5,085 nt of DNA from an uncultured Candidatus Saccharibacteria bacterium (GTDB lineage Bacteria > Patescibacteriota > Saccharimonadia > Saccharimonadales > Saccharimonadaceae): contig CALKRO010000063.1 of assembly GCA_937990205.1 (NCBI GenBank), forward strand, positions 1 through 5,085. The letters are read 5' to 3'. The position numbers and the translations under genes were made by a program. The notes beneath the pieces are model-generated. The model had not been told where the DNA came from. It worked only from the letters and a program-made list of their open reading frames with translations, and ran no database searches. This document shows positions 1 through 3,411 of this stretch, piece after piece. The stretch's first letter is position 1, and each line of letters opens with the position of its first letter.

Positions 1-16
1 CAAGCGCAACAAATAA
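1..16 (+). CDS. Possible C-terminal tail of a gene entering from the left
   Basis: The frame starting at base 2 reads Lys-Arg-Asn-Lys and then TAA at 14-16, directly followed by a strong hairpin terminator. A basic tail running into a terminator is a common gene end, so a plus-strand gene probably enters from outside the window and converges on the minus-strand operon to the right. Only four codons are visible, so this is a positional guess and the product cannot be named. Confidence 0.25.
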
Positions 17-46
17 GAAAATAACCTCTTTCGAGGTTATTTTCTT
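15..46. terminator. Perfect 14-bp hairpin, probable bidirectional terminator
   Basis: Bases 15-28 pair perfectly with 33-46 around a TTTC loop. The stem has a CCTC/GAGG core and A/T-rich outer arms, so a U-rich run leaves the hairpin on either strand. It lies about 95 bases past the stop of the acidic minus-strand gene and right at the stop of the putative plus-strand gene. This fits a shared terminator between converging genes. Confidence 0.75.
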
Positions 47-139
47 CTGGCTAGTATGGGATAAAAAAGTAGCGAACCAAACATGCAGAGAGCGTGTCTG
101 AACTTTAAAAAAATCTTGAAGTTTGAATAAAAGATTAGG

Positions 140-487
140 TTAATCTAGGTAGGGCTTGTCACTGAAATATTCCCTGAGATCCTGACATGGTCCACCTTGG
201 ATAGTGTCGCCGCTATCGGCGAAATCGTCGCCACAAGTAAGCTCGCCATCGTCGAGGTCGCAGCTATTGAGACTACATTCGTTGAGATTGCAGACGGCAG
301 CGGATTCATTGGGGTAGACCGCGACAGACTCGATAGAATCTGAGTCGAAAGTGGGATCATCGTAATCCGAATCATAGAGCACTTCAGTGTCACTGAGCTT
401 TGAAACATAGTCGGTGGCTAATTGAGTTTCGTCGATCTGCGAAACGTAATCGGCGAAATTTTGGTTTTCTTCGTTCATTACTTTCAT
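140..487 (-). CDS. Very acidic small protein with pentapeptide-like repeats and five cysteines
   Basis: Not recognised as a named family. The 115-aa protein has about 20 Asp and 9 Glu against 3 Lys and 1 Arg, a net charge near -25. Near the N-terminus a unit is duplicated: ADYVSQIDETQL (12-23) and TDYVSKLSDTEVL (25-37). Residues 66-85 read as four tandem five-residue units, CNLNE/CSLNS/CDLDD/GELTC, matching the A(D/N)Lxx spacing of pentapeptide repeats. Cysteines are at 66, 71, 76, 85 and 101. No signal peptide or membrane segment is seen. The ATG at 487 overlaps the stop of the fic remnant as TAATG, suggesting translational coupling; an in-frame ATG three codons later is an alternative start. 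Pentapeptide proteins and very acidic small proteins can mimic DNA, but four repeats are too few to assert that fold. A modified-peptide precursor is another option. Function unknown. Confidence 0.65.
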   Translation of the reverse strand: MKVMNEENQNFADYVSQIDETQLATDYVSKLSDTEVLYDSDYDDPTFDSDSIESVAVYPNESAAVCNLNECSLNSCDLDDGELTCGDDFADSGDTIQGGPCQDLREYFSDKPYLD

Positions 488-690
488 TATAACCTAGATT
501 TTTCCGAGATATAAGTAGAGCCGTTTCCATTATATCTATTACTGCGAGGAATATCGTCAAGAGTGAGCTCGGCCATTCCAGCAACATCAGTTTCTGCTTT
601 TCTTAGTTCTTCCTGGGTATTAGCACCAGCAAAATTGCGAAGAATACCAGTCTCTAAATCTAGATATGGGTCGATGAACTCATCGGCCAC
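487..690 (-). pseudogene. fic: Fic (VbhT-type) toxin remnant, N-terminal strip only
   Basis: Residues 6-19 (IDPYLDLETGILRN) closely match the N-terminal strip of VbhT/Fic toxins, as I recall it DPYxDPETGVxxN, and the following helix (25-42, TQEELRKAETDVAGMAEL) fits the next conserved block. Full Fic proteins continue for well over 100 residues with the fold around the HxFx(D/E)GNGRxxR loop, which transfers AMP or a related group to targets such as GyrB and ParE. Here the frame stops at residue 67 and no Fic catalytic motif was seen in the translated frames downstream. A GNG triplet at 55-57 is present but without the His or the Arg residues. The start is a GTG two bases after the antitoxin stop, with GGAG seven bases upstream inside the antitoxin gene, so the piece may still be translated. 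It should have no transferase activity. Confidence 0.65.
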
Positions 691-692
691 AA

Positions 693-860
693 TTACACTC
701 CGTATCGAGCATAAACCTGCTCGGCTGCTTCTTTGGCGGACATTTTGCCAGCCACATAATCGTCCATTACCTTGCGAGTTTCAGCAGAAACCTCGCCTCC
801 TTCGAGGCGTTGATTGGCAATTGCCTGATCGACTGCGATTTTGCGCTCTTCTGCTGTCAT
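693..860 (-). CDS. vbhA: VbhA-family antitoxin of a class I Fic toxin-antitoxin pair
   Basis: The 55-aa protein carries the hallmark helix of VbhA antitoxins, AIANQRLEGGEVSAE at residues 13-27. In this family the inhibitory helix with (S/T)xxxE(G/N) places its Glu in the Fic ATP pocket and blocks AMP transfer. Here the Glu is E20 followed by G21; the usual Ser/Thr four residues earlier is Asn16. The rest (DDYVAGKMSAKEAAEQVYARY, read in two parts around residue 40) fits the family's second helical half and its usual length of 50-60 aa. The fic remnant follows after two bases, the canonical toxin-antitoxin order. No clear Shine-Dalgarno precedes the ATG, but an extended -10 lies seven bases upstream. 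The antitoxin looks intact though its toxin is truncated, so it may act on a Fic protein encoded elsewhere or be a relic. Confidence 0.85.
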   Translation of the reverse strand: MTAEERKIAVDQAIANQRLEGGEVSAETRKVMDDYVAGKMSAKEAAEQVYARYGV

Positions 861-866
861 ACCTAC

Positions 867-875
867 ATTGTATCA
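867..875 (-). promoter_or_regulatory. Extended -10 promoter of the antitoxin operon, leaderless spacing
   Basis: On the minus strand TGATACAAT combines a TGn extension with a near-consensus -10 (TACAAT). Seven bases after the hexamer lies the A of the antitoxin ATG at 860, so transcription would begin at or next to the start codon. No good -35 is visible at 17 bp (TCGTCC), as is usual for extended -10 promoters. Confidence 0.5.
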
Positions 876-944
876 AATTTTTGCTTTCAGGACGAGGAGT
901 TCCAGAACAAGAAATGTAGAGTTTGCCTCAAATGAATTTCTAGT

Positions 945-984
945 TCCAATCAAAAAAACAGTTTCTGAAACTGCTAGATTGGAA
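945..984. repeat. Nested inverted repeats downstream of tRNA-Arg
   Basis: TTCCAATC (945-952) pairs with GATTGGAA (977-984), and inside it CAGTTTC (959-965) pairs with GAAACTG (967-973). The inner hairpin is the probable tRNA-Arg terminator. The outer arms could extend it into a two-tier structure on either strand. No gene is seen between 876 and 1048. Confidence 0.45.
953..973 (-). terminator. Probable intrinsic terminator of tRNA-Arg
   Basis: Read on the minus strand, CAGTTTC/GAAACTG forms a short hairpin followed by GTTTTTTTGA-like sequence whose T-run comes from the six A at 953-958. It lies about 75 bases past the tRNA 3' end. The stem is short, so strength is uncertain. Confidence 0.5.
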
Positions 985-1048
985 TCAATGAGTAGAACCG
1001 ATATTAAACATGGGTCGCAAGCCCATAAAAAGTTTCATCTTGAATCAA

Positions 1049-1125
1049 TGGTACACCCGGGGGGATTCGAACCCACGACCCTCTGTTCCGAAGACAGATG
1101 CTCTAATCCGCTGAGCTACGGGTGC
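1049..1125 (-). tRNA. tRNA-Arg, anticodon UCG, with encoded CCA
   Basis: The minus strand folds as a full cloverleaf. The acceptor GCACCCG pairs with CGGGTGT (a G-U at the first pair), and the D arm has GCTC/GAGC. The anticodon stem TCTGT/ACAGA carries loop CTTCGGA, giving anticodon TCG at loop positions 34-36 for Arg codon CGA. The T arm is GTGGG-TTCGAAT-CCCCC-like, the discriminator is A, and CCA is encoded at 1051-1049. Confidence 0.95.
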
Positions 1126-1211
1126 AAGTGAGGAGAAATATAATAAATTTATTTATTATATTTCGACGAACGCTGCATCCGAATGGCGGAGCCATACGGA
1201 TGCAAGTGAGG
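1123..1211. repeat. 11-nt direct repeats bracketing two large hairpins beside tRNA-Arg
   Basis: TGCAAGTGAGG occurs at 1123-1133, where it includes the first three bases of the tRNA-Arg gene, and again at 1201-1211. Between them are two inverted repeats: a perfect 14-bp A/T stem (1135-1148 with 1151-1164) and a 14-position stem with a single A-A mismatch (1174-1187 with 1191-1204, GGA loop). The layout resembles a small insertion or a duplicated tRNA 5' flank; no ORF lies inside. Confidence 0.6.
1155..1160 (-). promoter_or_regulatory. Possible -10 box for tRNA-Arg
   Basis: A perfect TATAAT on the minus strand lies 30 bases before the tRNA 5' end, inside the A/T-rich palindrome. The hexamer 17 bp upstream (TTCGGA) is a weak -35. 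Because the site is palindromic, a second TATAAT faces the other way at 1139-1144. Confidence 0.35.
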
Positions 1212-1240
1212 TTTTCCTCTCTTTAATTTTATCATAGAAC

Positions 1241-1269
1241 AAAAAATACGCCGAGAAATTCTCGGCGTA
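1241..1269 (-). terminator. Intrinsic terminator of the 271-aa gene
   Basis: Arms 1247-1257 and 1259-1269 (TACGCCGAGAA and its complement) form a strong GC-rich hairpin. On the minus strand it is followed by a run of T from the A bases at 1241-1246. It starts nine bases after the TGA stop at 1278-1280 and supports that TGA as a true stop. Confidence 0.9.
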
Positions 1270-1277
1270 CCATGTTT

Positions 1278-2093
1278 TCAAAGGGCAATTAGTAAATTGG
1301 TTAATTGCTTAAGGTTAGAATTTGAAGTAAGATCCGGAAGCTTAGAAACTTCCTCGAAGGTGGCTGCGATATGTTCTAACGGAATATATTTAATTTTGCA
1401 GCCAGAGAAAAGTTGTTCATTTTCAAGCTCTTGGGCTTGCAATTCTTCGGCATCCTCAATAAGGCTACCATCGGTTTCATAATTTAAAAATTCTTGATAT
1501 CTTTGCTCGGCGAGCAGCATGCGCTTATTCTTGAGGTCGTTCTGGAAAGCTTCCACCAAAACATGGTCGATTTTCTGAATCTGATTACAAAATTCATTAA
1601 CCAGACCCCAGAATTCCTGACGGCGCTCTTCGGTACTTCTAACATATTTCAGAAACATCGGTTGACGAATCAAGTAGTCGATGTTCGAATAAATACCATT
1701 GAAGCGCTTCCAACTTTTGCTGTAACAATCGATCAGATCCTTCAGCCGGCGAATGTTGCCGGTATCAATCCAGCGGCGTTTGAAAAATTGGCAAGATTCG
1801 GTCATATGTGTGATGTAACTAATGTCGCTTACGATTTGCCCAGACAAGCGGAAGAGTTGATCTTGGTCGAGAATAGTTTTCTGACCATTAGCTGCGGCTT
1901 TCTTCCTCTGGTTTTCAATAATTTTCTTCCAGCGTGCATCTGTTATATCATTAATTTTTTCGCGATTAACATTGAAGTCGTTGATATACAGTTCGATGCT
2001 TTTTAGTACGTTCTTATGTTCGAGAAAAATTTTCTCCACGTACTCCAGTGTGTTACAAAGTGATCCGGCCATTAAGGTAATTCCCTGATCCAT
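1278..2093 (-). CDS. Uncharacterised, probably all-helical 271-aa protein
   Basis: Not recognised. The start is set at the ATG at 2093, not the longer open frame reaching 2186, because AAAGGAGG at 2103-2110 lies nine bases upstream and the longer version would be translated from within its own promoter region. The 271-aa product is soluble, with no signal peptide or membrane segment. Its composition suggests long amphipathic helices, including a basic stretch at 52-68 (DARWKKIIENQRKKAAA), an aromatic and basic middle (103-160) and a Glu-rich helix at 211-228 (LIEDAEELQAQELENEQL). Cysteines at 13, 101, 123, 169 and 232 show no metal-site spacing. No catalytic motif stands out. It is a single-gene unit with its own promoter and terminator, so neighbours give no hint; helical scaffold or partner-binding roles are possible but unsupported. 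Confidence 0.85.
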   Translation of the reverse strand: MDQGITLMAGSLCNTLEYVEKIFLEHKNVLKSIELYINDFNVNREKINDITDARWKKIIENQRKKAAANGQKTILDQDQLFRLSGQIVSDISYITHMTESCQFFKRRWIDTGNIRRLKDLIDCYSKSWKRFNGIYSNIDYLIRQPMFLKYVRSTEERRQEFWGLVNEFCNQIQKIDHVLVEAFQNDLKNKRMLLAEQRYQEFLNYETDGSLIEDAEELQAQELENEQLFSGCKIKYIPLEHIAATFEEVSKLPDLTSNSNLKQLTNLLIAL

Positions 2094-2174
2094 ATTTCTT
2101 TCCCTCCTTTGAAAAATGTAAAGGTTCCATCTACGAACGTATAGAAAAATTATGCTACAATTCGCAGTGAGGCT

Positions 2175-2180
2175 ATTATA
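2175..2180 (-). promoter_or_regulatory. -10 box upstream of the 271-aa gene
   Basis: A consensus TATAAT on the minus strand lies 81 bases before the ATG at 2093. The -35 at 17 bp is weak (TTCATT-like). The transcript would have a leader of about 75 bases carrying the AAAGGAGG site. No other convincing -10 is closer. Confidence 0.5.
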
Positions 2181-2183
2181 GTA

Positions 2184-2299
2184 CATTTTGGGGGAAAAAT
2201 GAAGAGGTGGGGGGCGAATGGTATTCCCTAATACAACGTCCTTAGAGCCGTAAGTATTAAGTTGAGCCCCTCTTCCTAATATAGATCACAGAAGAAGAG
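2184..2299. repeat. Cluster of nested and competing inverted repeats between the 271-aa gene and tRNA-Lys
   Basis: CATTTT (2184-2189) pairs with AAAATG (2196-2201). GAAGAGG (2201-2207) pairs with CCTCTTC (2269-2275), and the inner GTATT (2221-2225) pairs with AATAC (2230-2234), which can instead pair with GTATT at 2254-2258. CTCTTC (2270-2275) can also pair with GAAGAG at 2294-2299. The alternatives exclude each other, as in attenuators, but no U-run follows. No gene is seen in this gap. Confidence 0.4.
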
Positions 2300-2318
2300 C
2301 GAAATCTTATTTTCCTAC

Positions 2319-2347
2319 TGGACGAATTGCGCAAAAAATGATAAAAT
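2319..2347 (+). promoter_or_regulatory. Promoter of tRNA-Lys
   Basis: TGGACG (2319-2324, four of six matching the -35 consensus) and TAAAAT (2342-2347) are separated by exactly 17 bp. The -10 is preceded by TGA, giving an extended -10. Predicted transcription begins near 2354, a few bases before the mature tRNA end at 2360. Confidence 0.7.
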
Positions 2348-2359
2348 AACGAATGAGTC

Positions 2360-2436
2360 GGGCCGGTAGCTCAGCTGGTTAGAGCACGAGCCTCTTAAGC
2401 TTGGTGTCGTGGGTTCGAGTCCCACCCGGCTCACCA
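2360..2436 (+). tRNA. tRNA-Lys, anticodon CUU, with encoded CCA
   Basis: The acceptor GGGCCGG pairs with CCGGCTC (one G-U), and the D arm is GCTC/GAGC. The anticodon stem CGAGC/GCTTG has loop CTCTTAA, giving anticodon CTT for Lys codon AAG. The T arm is GTGGG-TTCGAGT-CCCAC, the discriminator is A, and CCA is at 2434-2436. It is the boundary between the less AT-rich left part of the window and the AT-rich right part. Confidence 0.95.
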
Positions 2437-2482
2437 TCAAAGGAATCTGTAAAAAACTCGTATTCAGATAATGAAATTATAT

Positions 2483-2512
2483 GGTGATTTACATATGTAA
2501 ATCACCTTTTTT
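2483..2512 (+). terminator. Intrinsic terminator after tRNA-Lys
   Basis: A 24-bp perfect palindrome (GGTGATTTACAT at 2483-2494 and its complement at 2495-2506) is followed at once by six T (2507-2512). It lies 46 bases past the tRNA CCA. The minus-strand 41-codon ORF ends inside it. Confidence 0.85.
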
Positions 2513-2614
2513 ATGTATCAATTTTGAGATTTGAAACCATATTTCACACCAAATATCTTTTTCGGAGAGATTTTCTTTTTTAAACCCACTAATTAGTGGG
2601 TTTAACGAGTTCAT
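2489..2614 (-). CDS. Small ORF of 41 aa with strong ribosome-binding site
   Basis: Not recognised. From the ATG at 2614 the frame reads MNSLNPLISGFKKENLSEKD (1-20), then IWCEIWFQISKLIHKKGDLHM (in two parts around residue 30), and stops at TAA 2489-2491. GGAGG lies five bases upstream of the ATG, the best local support for translation. A 26-bp palindrome covers codons 4-12, and the 3' end runs into the tRNA-Lys terminator palindrome. The second half is amphipathic with Trp and Ile. It may be a genuine small protein at the end of the minus-strand module, or the surviving start of a decayed gene. Confidence 0.4.
   Translation of the reverse strand: MNSLNPLISGFKKENLSEKDIWCEIWFQISKLIHKKGDLHM
2580..2605. 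repeat. 26-bp perfect palindrome
   Basis: TTAAACCCACTAA (2580-2592) is followed directly by its reverse complement (2593-2605). Neither strand has a proper T-run after the stem, so it is a poor terminator. It overlaps the first codons of the 41-aa ORF and could be an operator or an mRNA hairpin controlling it. Confidence 0.7.
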
Positions 2615-2711
2615 AAATTCCTCCACTATAATGCGAATCTTTTTCGGGATTCTTATTTTTGGCTTTAATTTATTTGATTCTTTTGTCTATATTCACAATA
2701 TTATTTTACTA

Positions 2712-2992
2712 ATCCGCCATATCCTTTTTAAGCTTGTCTTTATCTTTAACAGCCTTTGGCGATTCTCTGTCAAGCTCGTTATGTTTTTTGGTAAGGCCGT
2801 CGATTTTGTGTTATTTGTTAGTTTTCTGGCCGAATAACTCATACTTCTCGATACTTAGTTACTATTTCTTCTCGTTAGTGTATTCGGTTAAATCGTCGAC
2901 AAACTCGTAAAGTCGTATTTAATGATGATTCGACAGTATTCCTCATTGTGGATGATTGATAAGAAAATACTAGAACTCTCGCCACTCGTCAT
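2712..2992 (-). pseudogene. Decayed protein-coding stretch downstream of the DpnD/PcfM-like gene
   Basis: Not recognised. On the minus strand an ATG at 2992 opens a frame whose part FLSIIHNEEYCRIIIKYDFT looks protein-like before it stops at 2888. A shift of frame near 2909 continues as YEFVDDLTEYTNEKK, then TAG TAA (2859-2864), then in the same frame LSIEKYELFGQKTNK, a TAA (2811-2813), then HKIDGLTKKHNELDRESPKA and a Lys/Asp-rich tail to stops at 2706-2711. This composition across one frameshift and several stops suggests a former gene. The plus-strand hydrophobic open frame at 2631-2837 is best read as its antisense shadow. AT-rich purine-loaded sequence alone can imitate such a pattern, hence the modest confidence. 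Confidence 0.35.
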
Positions 2993-3167
2993 ACCCACAA
3001 ACCGGCTTCATTATGACTATTTGCTTGAATTGACAATCACCCGGGTCTAAAATGAATTCGCCGGATTTATATTTCTGTCCTGCCATTTTATAGACATCGT
3101 CGGTACTACTGGCTTCGATTTTAAAGTCTTTCGTAACGGCTTCCTCCATAGTAATAGTATATTCCAT
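2970..3167 (-). CDS. DpnD/PcfM-like small protein
   Basis: The 65-aa protein begins with a beta-strand of the type EYTITMEEAVTKDFKIEASS (2-21), followed by a helix (22-33) and the motif KYKSGEFILDPGDCQFKQI (32-50). This order, strand - charged strand - helix - YxxGExxLDxxD, matches my knowledge of the DpnD/PcfM family, named after a protein of the DpnI restriction cassette and one of conjugative plasmid pCF10; molecular role unknown. The C-terminal tail (51-65) is longer than the core needs. The ATG at 3167 has AAGG seven bases upstream, and a TAA lies three codons before it in frame, so this start is firm. It lies 245 bases after the ATPase gene with only tiny ORFs between, and is probably co-transcribed with it. 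Confidence 0.6.
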   Translation of the reverse strand: MEYTITMEEAVTKDFKIEASSTDDVYKMAGQKYKSGEFILDPGDCQFKQIVIMKPVCGYDEWREF

Positions 3168-3222
3168 AATCGGACCTTATGATCTTTTTTGATAAAAGTC
3201 CACAATAATCCGCCGTTTAGCA

Positions 3223-3294
3223 TTAAAAACTCACCCATATTTTATTCGCAATGGCTTTCAAAAACCAGACTGTAGTTGCGAAGATGATATTCAT
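3223..3294 (-). CDS. Possible 23-aa hydrophobic peptide
   Basis: The frame reads MNIIFATTVWFLKAI (1-15) then ANKIWVSF (16-23) and ends in a TAATG overlap with another start. It begins three bases after the stop of the six-codon ORF and has no ribosome site of its own, so translation would depend on re-initiation. The sequence could form one short membrane-inserting helix, like small toxic or holin-like peptides, but such a short frame may be chance. Confidence 0.25.
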   Translation of the reverse strand: MNIIFATTVWFLKAIANKIWVSF

Positions 3295-3297
3295 TAA

Positions 3298-3318
3298 CTA
3301 TTTATTAAAATGTTTCAT
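3298..3318 (-). CDS. Six-codon ORF (MKHFNK) behind a perfect ribosome-binding site
   Basis: AGGAGGT at 3326-3332, the strongest Shine-Dalgarno in the window, lies seven bases before the ATG at 3318, yet the frame stops after six codons. It may be a leader peptide whose translation delivers ribosomes to the ORFs that follow, or the start of a gene broken soon after its beginning. Confidence 0.35.
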   Translation of the reverse strand: MKHFNK

Positions 3319-3411
3319 TAAGGCTACCTCCTAATAACTAGATCTACCAGATTAACTCAAAGCGAAGGCCTATGAATATAATATTTACCAATAAAAAATG
3401 TGGCTATTAAA

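Noticed and set aside
520..535. GNG at residues 55-57 of the fic remnant as a surviving catalytic loop
   Set aside because: The His five residues before and both Arg residues of HxFx(D/E)GNGRxxR are absent, so chance or far-gone decay is more likely.
563..919. Plus-strand open frame of 118 aa
   Set aside because: It lies antisense to the fic remnant and VbhA antitoxin, which have family matches; no ribosome site or protein-like composition.
841..1131. Plus-strand open frame of 96 aa
   Set aside because: It runs through the tRNA-Arg gene and its terminator on the opposite strand and has no ribosome site.
1494..2006. Plus-strand open frame of 170 aa
   Set aside because: Antisense to the 271-aa gene, which has a strong ribosome site, promoter and terminator; the plus frame has none of these.
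2094..2186. N-terminal extension of the 271-aa protein to 302 aa
   Set aside because: The extra 31 codons begin within the -10 region and have no ribosome site, while the inner ATG has AAAGGAGG at good spacing.
2631..2837. Plus-strand 68-aa hydrophobic ORF, possible membrane protein
   Set aside because: No Shine-Dalgarno before the ATG, and the Phe/Leu/Ile-rich product is what the antisense of a Lys/Glu/Asp-rich decayed gene looks like. Kept only as a weak possibility.
3047..3223. Minus-strand 58-63 aa frame overlapping the DpnD/PcfM-like gene
   Set aside because: About 120 bases lie in another frame of a gene with a family match; the shared part has no protein-like signal. Only its TAATG link to the tiny ORF is of interest.
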